Shown piece after piece: positions 51,713-60,709 of a stretch of DNA of 64,000 bases. The number at the start of each line of letters is the position of its first letter. Position 1 is the stretch's first letter. The notes under the pieces are model-generated. The model was not told where the DNA came from. It saw only the letters and a program-made list of their open reading frames with translations, and did not search any database. The stretch comes from Bacteroidales bacterium WCE2004. Lineage in GTDB: Bacteria; Bacteroidota; Bacteroidia; Bacteroidales; UBA932. Location of the stretch: contig FUZR01000003.1 of NCBI GenBank assembly GCA_900167895.1, positions 1 to 64,000 on the forward strand. Direction: 5' to 3'. The translations under genes were made by a program, and so were the position numbers.

Positions 51713-53865
51713 CATGGCAGATTGCGATATCCGACTTTCTCACGCTCCGCCTCCGTGAGCCGTCCCGCATCATACACCAGGGACAGCTCGTCCAGCCAGA
51801 GGGTGGAACCCTTGCCGCCGGTGAAGTAGTCGCCGAGGCGGGAAGCCGCTCCGACGATGACGACATATCTGGGCGTGCGGTTGTCGCGGTAGTGCAGCGG
51901 GAAATTGAATTCCACATAGCCGTTGGTGGCCGCATTGGAAGAGAAGTCGCACATGGCGATGATGGAAGGATCGTTGTCCTGCAGGAACACCTTGTTGGAG
52001 GTGTTCACGCGGAATTTGGCGCTCCAGTCGCAGAGGTACATCTTGATGGAACAGGCATCCGTCTCCCCCAGCTTGGACTTATACGGGTCCTCGGCAAAGT
52101 CGATGGCCTTGGGGCTGTATTTGTAATAGCCGTGGAGGGCCAGCGGGCGGGAAGAGAAAGGAATGCCCCAGTCCAGCTCCGCACCGACACCGGACACTTT
52201 CACGAAGTCGCCGATAAAGATGTTGCCGGCAGCGAACTTGGTGATTACCACCACCTTGACCGCCGAACTTTCCAGACGGGCGGCCTTTCCGCGCACCACG
52301 TCGGTCTCTTCCGGAGAGGTGGAGACGGTGCCGAAACTGGCCGTGCCGCCGTTCGCCGAATCCCAGACGCGGGTAGCGGCGTTGGCTCCCGGATACCAGG
52401 CCTTGTCGCTCTTGTACCAATCGTCGAAGCTGAGGTTGGGGATGGTCCCGGCCGCCGCCGTCTTGAAACTCACTTCCCGGGTCTCTTCTTCCTTGTCCGT
52501 CTTTACCCGGAACACGTAGTCAGTAGCGGCCTGCAGGCCATAGAGTTCGGTGCTGAACGTGGCGGCGTCGTCGTTATAGTTCACGGTCCCGTCGCAATCG
52601 GTCCAGTCCGCATCGCCGGCCTTCTTCCACTGGAAACGGAGGCCGGAAGGGCGCCCGTCGGTGAACCAGCGGCCGTTCAGGATGGCAAACCCGGCCCACG
52701 GCTTCACGGTGGTGGCCTCGGCGTCCACCGGTGAGGTCACGGACAGCACCACCGTGGCGGCGCTGTAGCGGTTGCGCGTGTCGACCAGGTCCAGGGAGAG
52801 GAGATAGTCCCCCATGGGAAGGCCTGCCAGGAAGGGGCCGAAGTCTACGGACGCTTCCGTGGCTCCGTAAAGGAACGACGGCACGGCGAGGCCCAGTCCG
52901 TTCAAGGCGGAAAGCGTCGCGGCGGAGGCCTCCACCAGCTGCACGTGCTGGGGCAGCCCCGCCGCCAGCATCTTGGCGTCGCTGTGGCTCAGCGTAAGGG
53001 ATTTGATCCCTTTGGGCGCGCTGAAATCCACGACGTTCCGGCTTCCGCTGTCCCCTTTCTTCACGGCAATGCCGTCGGCCAGGTCAAAACCCCGTCCGTT
53101 CATGGTCGGCAGTCCGTCTCCGGAGAAATCCAGGTTCAGCTGATAGTATTTCTCGTTCAGGGAATCATCCACCAGGACGCGGAGCAGCGAGGAGCCCGCC
53201 TTCACCGGGCTCTGGTCGAAGGCGAACTTGAAGTGGTAGTGCTGACGCGGGTCCACGGCGTCGATCGTCACGGGGCCTACCCGGTAGGGCGTGCCCTGGG
53301 TATTCACCATATACAGTTCCCATTTCAGGGCGGAAGCCGCAAGGTATCCCTTGTCGGAGAGATTCCCGTTCGCGCGGCTGAACTCCAGGACGTCTCCGCT
53401 TTCATTGGACACGCAGACGCGATACTCGGAGAAATAGCGGTCCGTCTCGGGGTCGAACTCCACGGTCACCATGGTGCGGGCGAGCGTAGCCGTGACCACG
53501 GCCTCCGTGAGGCGGTCGGGTCGGACCGTGACCTGCGTTTCCCCTTCATAGCGGGGCTCTTCCCAACTCACCCGGGTATCCGGGCCGGAAACGGCCTTGA
53601 CGGTATATTTTCCCCCGGGCAGGGTCAGCGGCTCGCCGGACAGCGTCCGGCAGTCGGCGACCGTCACCGTCTCGCCCTCCCCCGCCGGGATAATCTCCAG
53701 CGAGAAAGCGGGGTCCGGCTCTCCGGCCTCGGCCTTCACGACCGGCGTCACCGCCAGGTCGGCAGCCAGCCGCACGGAGAGATAGCCCTTCCCCTGCGGC
53801 AGGTCCACTTCGCGCGTGCAGGCGGCGAGCGCCAGCAGCGCGATCAGGCAATATCTGGCTTTCAT
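51712..53865 (-). CDS. DUF4493/PCMD surface lipoprotein
   Basis: 717 residues from MKARYCLIALLALAAC (lipobox Cys16). Domain order: DUF4493 (about 25-285, with KGYLSVRLAADLAV), a middle beta domain, a fibronectin-like stretch (about 395-470) and a PCMD domain (about 480-700; TRVWDSANGGTASFG, GVGAELDWGIPFSS, GGKGSTLWLDELSLVYD). The ATG at 53865 starts 4 nt after the upstream stop; an ATG at 53880 would overlap. It probably binds glycan or another ligand on the surface. Confidence 0.82.
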   Translation of the reverse strand: MKARYCLIALLALAACTREVDLPQGKGYLSVRLAADLAVTPVVKAEAGEPDPAFSLEIIPAGEGETVTVADCRTLSGEPLTLPGGKYTVKAVSGPDTRVSWEEPRYEGETQVTVRPDRLTEAVVTATLARTMVTVEFDPETDRYFSEYRVCVSNESGDVLEFSRANGNLSDKGYLAASALKWELYMVNTQGTPYRVGPVTIDAVDPRQHYHFKFAFDQSPVKAGSSLLRVLVDDSLNEKYYQLNLDFSGDGLPTMNGRGFDLADGIAVKKGDSGSRNVVDFSAPKGIKSLTLSHSDAKMLAAGLPQHVQLVEASAATLSALNGLGLAVPSFLYGATEASVDFGPFLAGLPMGDYLLSLDLVDTRNRYSAATVVLSVTSPVDAEATTVKPWAGFAILNGRWFTDGRPSGLRFQWKKAGDADWTDCDGTVNYNDDAATFSTELYGLQAATDYVFRVKTDKEEETREVSFKTAAAGTIPNLSFDDWYKSDKAWYPGANAATRVWDSANGGTASFGTVSTSPEETDVVRGKAARLESSAVKVVVITKFAAGNIFIGDFVKVSGVGAELDWGIPFSSRPLALHGYYKYSPKAIDFAEDPYKSKLGETDACSIKMYLCDWSAKFRVNTSNKVFLQDNDPSIIAMCDFSSNAATNGYVEFNFPLHYRDNRTPRYVVIVGAASRLGDYFTGGKGSTLWLDELSLVYDAGRLTEAEREKVGYRNLP

Positions 53866-53869
53866 CTTG

Positions 53870-55111
53870 CTATTCGGCATAGAATACGACGTCTTTCTCC
53901 AGGCTCTGGCCCTTGTTGTCGGTCACTTTCAGGGTAAAGGTATGCTGCGAGCCGCTCGTGGGGTTGTACACGGCAATCAGCGGGACCAGCTGGGAAAGGG
54001 AGAAGTCCACATGCGTCTGCCCCTTCAGCTGGTCGGCCACCGGGATCATGCCGTCGAGGGCCGCGATCAGCGCGGTGTCGTTGATGAGGTCCATCCGGAA
54101 AGGCGTCTCCGGACTGTAGGTATAGCTGGTACCCGCCAGCGCGGCGATGGTCTCGCCCAGCACGTCGGAATCGACATCCACCACGAAGTCGCGGATGCCC
54201 TCCGGTGCCTCGATCTCGATCTCCACATCCATCTCCTCCTTGATGGGAGTCGGGGCGAACGTGGAATTCTTCTCCCACATCATGGCAGGCGCGGTCGAAG
54301 GCTGCGGGTCGTCGCCCGGCCCGTCGCCGGGCTCCTCGCCGCCGTCCACGGGCACTTCCTCCCAGCCGGGCACCTCGACGACGCTCACGCGGTCGTTCAC
54401 CGTGGGGTCGATGATGATGGAGACACCGCTCACCCGGCCGGTCACGCGGGCGTCCAGGGTGATGATGTGGTGGTCCTTGGCGGCCACTTCGGGAATCAGC
54501 ATTTCCGAGTGGGTCTCGCTGTTGTCCACGGCGCGGTAGCCGTCCACTTTCACGCGGAGCGGCGCCACGGAGAAATAACCGGACTTCTGCTCCACGTCGC
54601 CGGTGGCGGAGGACCAGGTAAGGCTCCTCGCGCCGGCATCGGGCGCATCCCAGGAGGCGGCGTTGGTGACCACGATGGAATAGGAGCTGAGCTCGTTCTT
54701 GAAATTGTCGGTCAGGACAAAGCTGACCTTCATATTCTGGAGCCCGGCCGTGACATTCACCGGGGTGAGTTCATCCACGCGGATGGTGAAATCGGCGCTT
54801 CCCTTGTAGCAGGGGAGCTCCCAGCCGGCATCCCGGCGGTCAGGAGACGCCACGGTCAGGGTGTAGTCCCCGCTGCCCAGCGTAATGGACTGGGGAATGT
54901 CGACGTAGCGGTCGTAGTGGAGGGTCCAGCCGTCCGACGGACGGACGATGTCCACCACGAAATCGGCCAGCACGTCATTGGCCTTGGTTGCGAAGGAGCC
55001 TTCCCGGACCGCCGTGACAGAGAGGCGGCCGTTGCCCTCGGGCATCGGGCTCTTGGTCCCGCAGGCCGCCACCGTGACGGCCGCTGCAATGATATAGAGT
55101 ATTCTTTTCAT
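53870..55111 (-). CDS. DUF4493 lipoprotein
   Basis: 413 residues, lipobox TVAAC. The mature N-terminus NGRLSVTAVREGSFATKAND is the DUF4493 pattern; an acidic Gly/Asp/Pro linker (about 248-268) separates it from a C-terminal beta domain (about 270-413) with EMDVEIEIEAPEGIRDFVVD. It lacks a PCMD domain. It sits 6 nt after the gene at 55118 and 4 nt before the next. Function unknown. Confidence 0.78.
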   Translation of the reverse strand: MKRILYIIAAAVTVAACGTKSPMPEGNGRLSVTAVREGSFATKANDVLADFVVDIVRPSDGWTLHYDRYVDIPQSITLGSGDYTLTVASPDRRDAGWELPCYKGSADFTIRVDELTPVNVTAGLQNMKVSFVLTDNFKNELSSYSIVVTNAASWDAPDAGARSLTWSSATGDVEQKSGYFSVAPLRVKVDGYRAVDNSETHSEMLIPEVAAKDHHIITLDARVTGRVSGVSIIIDPTVNDRVSVVEVPGWEEVPVDGGEEPGDGPGDDPQPSTAPAMMWEKNSTFAPTPIKEEMDVEIEIEAPEGIRDFVVDVDSDVLGETIAALAGTSYTYSPETPFRMDLINDTALIAALDGMIPVADQLKGQTHVDFSLSQLVPLIAVYNPTSGSQHTFTLKVTDNKGQSLEKDVVFYAE

Positions 55112-55117
55112 CTTCGT

Positions 55118-57304
55118 TTATTGGTAAAGGAGTTCAACGTTGTCCACGTACAGCGCGTTGCCGCAGTAAATCTTGTGCGTGCCCGAGAGCGTGGAAATAT
55201 CTGACAGTTTCCGGGCGCCTTCCCCGCCGTCCCTGGAGGAACGGATGCTGATGCGGATGGAGGCGGCCTTCCGGTTGGTCACGGTATACTTGACGGGGAT
55301 GGTCACCCTTGTCCAGGCGTTGACGGCAGCCGTGCCGTCGTTCTTCTCGCCGGTTCCGATCACGTTTCCGGAGGCATCCAGCACCTGGATCTGGGCGTAA
55401 TAGGCCGCGCCGTTGGGGTTGAAGCGGTGCATGAAGGACAGGGCCGACGGCCGGCTGGCGAAGGCGAGGCCCTCCGAGGTCTTGGCCCAGGAGCCTTTGT
55501 TCTTGTTGTTGGCCGTTCCCAGGAAGATCTCTCCCGGATAATTGGTGTCGCCGTGCGCAATCTCAGACGCGACGGAATTGCCGATATAGACCGTCGCCAG
55601 CATCACGCTGTTCCCGGAATAGGAGCCGGAATTGAACAGAGCCACGCAGGGGTAGGTCTTGTAATCCTGATAGCCGGTGGCCATCCGGTCAGTCTCGACG
55701 GTCTGCAGGGCATTGACGCCCCATCCGGGGTTGGAGGCATTGGCGTAAAGCTGCCACCATTTTACCTTGAAGTTGCCCATGATGGCCACGGGTGTCGTGT
55801 AGCTCTGCTCCGTGTACTCCTCGAAACCGCTGTTCGCTATCTGCAGGGCGGCCTCGGTGGTGAAGGAACCGGCCGTGGCGGAGGCGCGGCCGGCCAGGTG
55901 CATGGGCACCACGCGGAAGCGGTAGGCCACGGCAGGCTCGAGGCCGGAGACGTCACCGAAACGGACGGTATTGCCGTTCACGGACACGGACGCTTTCTCC
56001 GCACTCCAGTTGGTGCCGTCCGTGCTCCACTGGAGGCCCAGGACGGCATCCGCGGGAATGGCGTCCACATCGGCCACCACGGCGGTGACTCCAGTTATTC
56101 TCCTGGCCCAGATATTCACGCCGGGGATGTTCACCGTCGCCTTGAAGGGCTTCACGTCCAGCACGAAGGTCCCTTCCGCGGTCTGGCCCACCCCGTCGGT
56201 GAGCGTCAGGGAGAAGGTGGCGGAGCAGGCGCGGCCGCTCTCCATCATGCGGTTGGCGAGGCCACTGAAGTCCACGTAACCCAGGTTGGCGGCGCTGCCG
56301 GCCATCCAGTCCAGGCCGGCGTCCAGCAGGCTTTGCCTGTCGTCCCCGTCGACGGACACCAGGTCCACATCCGGAAGGCTAACGAAAGCCGATTCCGTGT
56401 GCATCTCGAGGCGCTCGATGTGGGTACTGGCTCCGGTGTTGAGGGTGAGGATGGCGTCGTTCACGGTCTTGGTGAAGCCGGTGTTGCAGCTATAGACGAA
56501 CGAGCCGTCCTTGTCGCCGTTGAAGACGAAATAAGGTTCGCGCGCGGGCTTGGCCTTCTCGCCGATGAGTTCCTCCACGGTGATGGTCTCCACGCTGCGG
56601 TCCACATCGATTTTCACGGTCAAGTCGCCTTCCCGGCCGGCAGCGTCCACGTTGAACGTGACGTTGTCGTTGGGCTGGTAGGAAGCCGGTTCGCTCTTGT
56701 AGTACTTCCATTCGCCGGAGAAGAGCTGCGCATATACTTCCAGATAAAGGTCTCCGCCGGGCATGTAGCCGTAGCGGTTTTCATCCTGTACGAACTTCAC
56801 CTGCTTCTTGGGATAGCGCTCATGCCGGACGACCACGTACGCATCTTTATAGGAAGCGTGCAGGTTGCTGCCCTGCAGCACCTTCATGCGGACATTGGCC
56901 AGGCGGGCTGTCGCCGACACCTGGTCCGGCTGGCCCCCGTTCTCCACGAAGCCGTGTACGGTAAACGGCTGATCGGCCAGGAAATAAGGCACATTGAAGC
57001 CTGCTCCCAGCGTATCGCCATGGTGGGCCACCAGCCGGAATTCTCCGGCATTCAGTCTAATGGTGGCGTCTTTGGTCCGGGCATAAGTGTCGCGATACAG
57101 CCGGATGGCCTTCGCGTTATATATTTCCACCTCAAAATCATCCAGAGAAGGAAGGTCTTCAAGACTTGATTTTGTTCCCGGATCTTCCTGCGAAAGGGAC
57201 AGTCGGACAGCGCCCTCCCCGGGCGTCAATCCGCCGGGTCCCTCCGCGGTGCATCCCATCAGCACGCAGAGCAGCAGGACACACGGTAAGAAAGAATTCT
57301 TCAT
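55118..57304 (-). CDS. Large DUF4493-type lipoprotein, first gene of the operon
   Basis: 728 residues from MKNSFLPCVLLLCVLMGC (lipobox). The N-terminus EGAVRLSLSQEDPGTKSSL is DUF4493-like, followed by several beta domains, a fibronectin-like stretch (about 425-500) and a C-terminal jelly-roll (about 505-728; SGFEEYTEQSYTTPVAIMG, NALYVDNVELLYQ) similar to carbohydrate-binding PCMD domains. The frame is open 10 codons upstream; the signal peptide decides the start. It is divergent from the AraC regulator gene. Confidence 0.8.
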   Translation of the reverse strand: MKNSFLPCVLLLCVLMGCTAEGPGGLTPGEGAVRLSLSQEDPGTKSSLEDLPSLDDFEVEIYNAKAIRLYRDTYARTKDATIRLNAGEFRLVAHHGDTLGAGFNVPYFLADQPFTVHGFVENGGQPDQVSATARLANVRMKVLQGSNLHASYKDAYVVVRHERYPKKQVKFVQDENRYGYMPGGDLYLEVYAQLFSGEWKYYKSEPASYQPNDNVTFNVDAAGREGDLTVKIDVDRSVETITVEELIGEKAKPAREPYFVFNGDKDGSFVYSCNTGFTKTVNDAILTLNTGASTHIERLEMHTESAFVSLPDVDLVSVDGDDRQSLLDAGLDWMAGSAANLGYVDFSGLANRMMESGRACSATFSLTLTDGVGQTAEGTFVLDVKPFKATVNIPGVNIWARRITGVTAVVADVDAIPADAVLGLQWSTDGTNWSAEKASVSVNGNTVRFGDVSGLEPAVAYRFRVVPMHLAGRASATAGSFTTEAALQIANSGFEEYTEQSYTTPVAIMGNFKVKWWQLYANASNPGWGVNALQTVETDRMATGYQDYKTYPCVALFNSGSYSGNSVMLATVYIGNSVASEIAHGDTNYPGEIFLGTANNKNKGSWAKTSEGLAFASRPSALSFMHRFNPNGAAYYAQIQVLDASGNVIGTGEKNDGTAAVNAWTRVTIPVKYTVTNRKAASIRISIRSSRDGGEGARKLSDISTLSGTHKIYCGNALYVDNVELLYQ

Positions 57305-57454
57305 AGAACTGATGTATTTTAAAAAAGGAGGCAAAAATAGCTATAATTCAGGCACTAATGTTCGCAATTATTCCTATATTATGCTCGATTTTCCCTTTTA
57401 TATATATTAGAAGGGGAAAACTGCCTACTTTTAAGGAAAATTTGCACATAGCTT
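57305..57454. promoter_or_regulatory. Divergent control region of the DUF4493/PCMD operon and araC-like gene
   Basis: 150 nt, strongly AT-rich compared with its surroundings. On the minus strand TATTTTTG (57332-57339) lies 27 nt before the ATG at 57304 without a good -33. On the plus strand a weak TACTTTTA (near 57426) and TTTGCAC lie close to the ATG at 57455. No clear operator repeats were found. Confidence 0.4.
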
Positions 57455-58393
57455 ATGGTACAGGACAACTACTTTAACCGCAAGCGCCTGGAAGACTTAC
57501 AGATGTCCAACATCGGCCTGTCTCAGACAGGAGGATGGATGGCGCGGTTCCAGGACGATATCCTGATCCTGCACAACCCCATCTTCAAGGTCAACTGGGA
57601 GCCCTACCAGATGACGTCCCTCTGCGCCGTCATCTGCGACGAGGGCAGCGGCTCCGGTGCCGTCAACCTGCGCTCGCTCCATCTTCAGAGAAACTCCTTC
57701 CTGATCGTGCTGTCTTCGCAGATCGTTGAATCCTACGAGATCAGCAAAGACTTCAAAGGGACCTTCCTCCTCCTGTCGGAGCACTTCCTGTCCCGCATCG
57801 GACTCGGCAACGCCTACTTGCTCTACTCGCGCGTGGAGAACAATCCCCTCTACCAGCTGGATGAGAAGACGGCAACCGTCTTCCGCTCCTATTTCGAGCT
57901 GCTGCACAATCTGATGCAGGACACATGCCCCAATAAGGAGGAGGCGCTCGGCGCGCTCGTCAATCTGTTTTTCCTGCTGGTAGGCCGGATCTCCCGCCCG
58001 ACTTCCACGGAAGATGACGCGCAGCAGCGGCAGAGCGAGGTCATGATGCGGTTCCTGCAACTGGTGAAAAGCCACTGCAGCGAGCACCGCGAGGTGCGTT
58101 ATTATGCCGACCAGATGCATCTGACCCCCAAATACATGTCCGCGCTGATCAAGAATGCCAGTGGGAAATCCGCCATCCGGTGGATTGAAGACTATGTCAT
58201 CCTGGAGGCCAAAGCACAGCTGGCGTCAACCGTGAACACGGTCCAGCAGATCGCATTCGACCTGAATTTCCCGTCCCATTCCCTTTTCGGCCGGTATTTC
58301 AAGCAGCATGTCGGGATGTCTCCTTCCGCCTACCGGGCCTCGGTGAGGGAGCATCTGCTGGCCAGGCCGCCTCAGGAATCCTCCGGAGAATAA
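57455..58393 (+). CDS. AraC-family transcriptional regulator
   Basis: 312 residues, soluble. The N-terminal about 190 residues are a cupin-like effector domain without a recognised ligand (LHNPIFKVNWEPYQMTSLCA, LIVLSSQIVESYEISKDFKG). The C-terminal about 100 residues are the two-HTH AraC domain, with MHLTPKYMSALIKNASGK and AFDLNFPSHSLFGRYFKQHVG. Divergent position makes it the probable regulator of the DUF4493/PCMD operon. Confidence 0.9.
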   Translation: MVQDNYFNRKRLEDLQMSNIGLSQTGGWMARFQDDILILHNPIFKVNWEPYQMTSLCAVICDEGSGSGAVNLRSLHLQRNSFLIVLSSQIVESYEISKDFKGTFLLLSEHFLSRIGLGNAYLLYSRVENNPLYQLDEKTATVFRSYFELLHNLMQDTCPNKEEALGALVNLFFLLVGRISRPTSTEDDAQQRQSEVMMRFLQLVKSHCSEHREVRYYADQMHLTPKYMSALIKNASGKSAIRWIEDYVILEAKAQLASTVNTVQQIAFDLNFPSHSLFGRYFKQHVGMSPSAYRASVREHLLARPPQESSGE

Positions 58394-58404
58394 CAGAAAC
58401 CCGG

Positions 58405-58436
58405 CTTGCCGCGAACCGGCAATTTTCGTATTTTTG
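58405..58436 (+). promoter_or_regulatory. Promoter of radA
   Basis: CTTG (58405-58408), 20 nt, TATTTTTG (58429-58436), which ends 7 nt before the radA ATG at 58444. Confidence 0.6.
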
Positions 58437-58443
58437 TATCGTT

Positions 58444-59811
58444 ATGGCAACGAAAGCGAAGACCCTTTTCTACTGCACCTCGTGCGGTAACGAAAGCCCC
58501 AAGTGGATGGGCCGCTGCCCGGCATGCGGGGAGTGGAACACGATGGTGGAGGCTCCCGTGGAGCCGAAGAAGGGCCCGGCGGCGCTCGCCGGCCGCGGCG
58601 GAGCGCGCTCCGACCGGCGGCCCCAGCCGCTGCGCGAGATCGACTATTCGCAGGATGCGCGCATCTCCCTCGGCCTGGGGGAGGTGGACCGGATCCTGGG
58701 CGGCGGCATGGTGCCGGGATCGCTGGTGCTGATCGGCGGCGAGCCGGGCATCGGCAAGTCCACGCTCAGCCTGCAGATTCCGCTGAGCTGTCCGAGCCTG
58801 CGGACGCTCTACGTCACGGGCGAGGAGAGCGCGAAGCAGGTCGGCATGCGCGCCAAGCGCCTGGGCGGCGACGATTCCAACTGCCAGATATTTTGCGAGA
58901 CGCTGATCGGGACCGTGATCGAGGAGGCCCGGGCGCTGATGCCCGACCTGATGATCGTGGATTCCGTCCAGACGATGTATACCGACACGGTGGAGTCGGC
59001 GCCCGGCTCGGTCTCCCAGATCAAGGAGGTGGCCGCCGCGCTGCTGCGCTTCGCCAAGGAGAGCGGCGTGCCCGTGATCCTGATCGGACATATCACCAAG
59101 GACGGCTTCATCGCCGGCCCCAAGATCCTCGAGCACATCGTGGACGTGGTCCTGCAGTTCGAGGGCGAGAACCGCGGCTCCTACCGCATCCTGCGGAGCA
59201 TCAAGAACCGCTTCGGCTCCACCGCCGAGCTGGCCGTCTTCGAGATGACGGGGACGGGCCTGCGCGAGGTGGCCAATCCTTCGGAAATGTTGATCCCGAT
59301 GCACGAGCAGGGGCTCAGCGGCACGGCCATCGCGGCGATGCTGGACGGCACGCGTCCCCTCCTCTTCGAGGTGCAGGCGCTGGTCAGCAGCGCGGTCTAC
59401 GGCACGGCGCAGCGCAGCGCCACGGGCTTCGACGCCCGCCGCCTCAACATGCTGCTGGCGGTGCTGGAGAAGCGCGCGGGCTTCCACCTGAGCGCCAAGG
59501 ACGTCTTCCTCAACATGGCCGGCGGCCTCAAGGTGAGCGACCCGGCGTGCGACCTGGCGGTCATCTGCGCGGTGCTGTCGTCCAATTTCGATTTCGCCAT
59601 CCCGTCCGACGTCTGTTTCGCGGGCGAGGTGGGCCTGAGCGGCGAGATCCGCCCCGTAGGGCAGATCGACCGCCGCGTGCAGGAGGCGGCCCGGCTGGGC
59701 TTCAAGCGCTTCTTCGTGTCTTCGTTCTCCAAGGTGGAGGTGAAACCGGAGGGGCTGCGCGTCATCAAGGTGGCCGACGTGCCGGCCCTGGTCAAAGCTT
59801 TGTTCAAGTAG
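58444..59811 (+). CDS. radA: DNA repair protein RadA
   Basis: 455 residues, usual length. An N-terminal C4 zinc finger (CTSCG ... CPAC), Walker A GGEPGIGKST, Walker B DLMIVDSVQ, the RadA-specific KNRFGST motif and a C-terminal Lon-like domain (SAKDVFLNMAGGLKVSDP, LSGEIRPVGQ). RadA is a DNA-dependent ATPase that drives branch migration in recombination. It has its own promoter with almost no leader and is followed 1 nt later by rsmE. Confidence 0.95.
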   Translation: MATKAKTLFYCTSCGNESPKWMGRCPACGEWNTMVEAPVEPKKGPAALAGRGGARSDRRPQPLREIDYSQDARISLGLGEVDRILGGGMVPGSLVLIGGEPGIGKSTLSLQIPLSCPSLRTLYVTGEESAKQVGMRAKRLGGDDSNCQIFCETLIGTVIEEARALMPDLMIVDSVQTMYTDTVESAPGSVSQIKEVAAALLRFAKESGVPVILIGHITKDGFIAGPKILEHIVDVVLQFEGENRGSYRILRSIKNRFGSTAELAVFEMTGTGLREVANPSEMLIPMHEQGLSGTAIAAMLDGTRPLLFEVQALVSSAVYGTAQRSATGFDARRLNMLLAVLEKRAGFHLSAKDVFLNMAGGLKVSDPACDLAVICAVLSSNFDFAIPSDVCFAGEVGLSGEIRPVGQIDRRVQEAARLGFKRFFVSSFSKVEVKPEGLRVIKVADVPALVKALFK

Positions 59812-59812
59812 G

Positions 59813-60709
59813 ATGGAACTCTTTTTCTCCGACGATATCTGCGATTCCCGGGTCCGGCTGGACCAGGAGGAGTCGACGCATTGCGTCCGGGTGCTGCGAC
59901 ACCGCGCGGGCGACGAGATCTCGGTGATCGACGGGCGCGGCACGCTCTATCGCTGCGCGCTGGAGATCGCCGACGCCAGGGGCGCCGAGGCGCGTGTGCT
60001 GTCGGCGGAACCCGGATTCGGGGCGCATCCCTATCATCTGACGATGGCGGTCTGTCCGACCAAGAACATCGACCGCTACGAGTGGTTCGTGGAGAAGGCC
60101 ACGGAGATCGGCGTGGACGTGATCGCGCCGGTGATCGGCGAGCGGTCGGAGCGCAAGGTCCTCAAGACCGAGCGCCTGCGCCGGCTCGTGCTCTCGGCGA
60201 CGAAGCAGTCGCTCAAGGCCGCGATGCCGGAGGTGGCCGAGCCGGTCACGGTCCGCGATTTCATCGCCGCCGCGCCCGCCAACGCCCTCAAACTCATCTG
60301 CTACTGTTTCGACGACGTCGAACGCATCCCCATTACTGTCGTCCTGCAGCCAGAGGCAGCTGCTCCCGTTGGTAGGCTTGACTTTGAGCGAAGCGAAGGC
60401 CGCATCAGCGGCCCCGACGGAGTGTCAGCAAGACTTCTGAAAGAAGTCGCAGCAACGGAGTCGGCCGACGAAGTCGGAAATGCCCCCTTCATAGGGGGCT
60501 CCGCGAAGCGGTGGGGGTTTGAGAATCGGTCCGATCAGAATCGCATCGCGATTCTGATCGGGCCGGAGGGGGATTTCAGCCCCGAGGAGGCGGCGCTGGC
60601 GCGGGAGCGGGGATGGATCCCCGTGCAGCTCGGGCCGAGCCGTCTGCGCACGGAGACAGCCGCCGTCACGGCCGTGACAGCGGTCTATCTGGCAAACATC
60701 TCTGATTAA
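59813..60709 (+). CDS. rsmE: 16S rRNA m3U1498 methyltransferase RsmE with in-frame insertion
   Basis: 298 residues, about 60 longer than usual (about 235-245). The N-terminal PUA-like part (ESTHCVRVLRHRAGDEI) and the SPOUT knot (CPTKNIDRYEWFVEKATEIG, LIGPEGDFSPEEAALARERG, LGPSRLRTETAA) are intact. Between about residues 181 and 244, just before the SAM-binding IGPEG, is a block with no counterpart in the family, rich in Gly, Ser and Ala, encoded by palindromic repeats. The enzyme methylates U1498 of 16S rRNA. It ends 4 nt inside the convergent phosphodiesterase gene. Confidence 0.9.
   Translation: MELFFSDDICDSRVRLDQEESTHCVRVLRHRAGDEISVIDGRGTLYRCALEIADARGAEARVLSAEPGFGAHPYHLTMAVCPTKNIDRYEWFVEKATEIGVDVIAPVIGERSERKVLKTERLRRLVLSATKQSLKAAMPEVAEPVTVRDFIAAAPANALKLICYCFDDVERIPITVVLQPEAAAPVGRLDFERSEGRISGPDGVSARLLKEVAATESADEVGNAPFIGGSAKRWGFENRSDQNRIAILIGPEGDFSPEEAALARERGWIPVQLGPSRLRTETAAVTAVTAVYLANISD
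60382..60561. repeat. Palindromic repeat cassette inside rsmE
   Basis: Several hairpins in a row: GGCCGC/GCGGCC (60398-60413), GACTTCT/AGAAGTC (60432-60448), CCCCCT/AGGGGG (60483-60498), and a perfect 14-bp stem CCGATCAGAATCGC/GCGATTCTGATCGG (60531-60561) with a 3-nt loop whose right arm is part of the normal SAM-loop codons. The left edge is near 60382 (GAGCGAAGCGAAGG) and is approximate. The frame is kept throughout. Confidence 0.7.
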
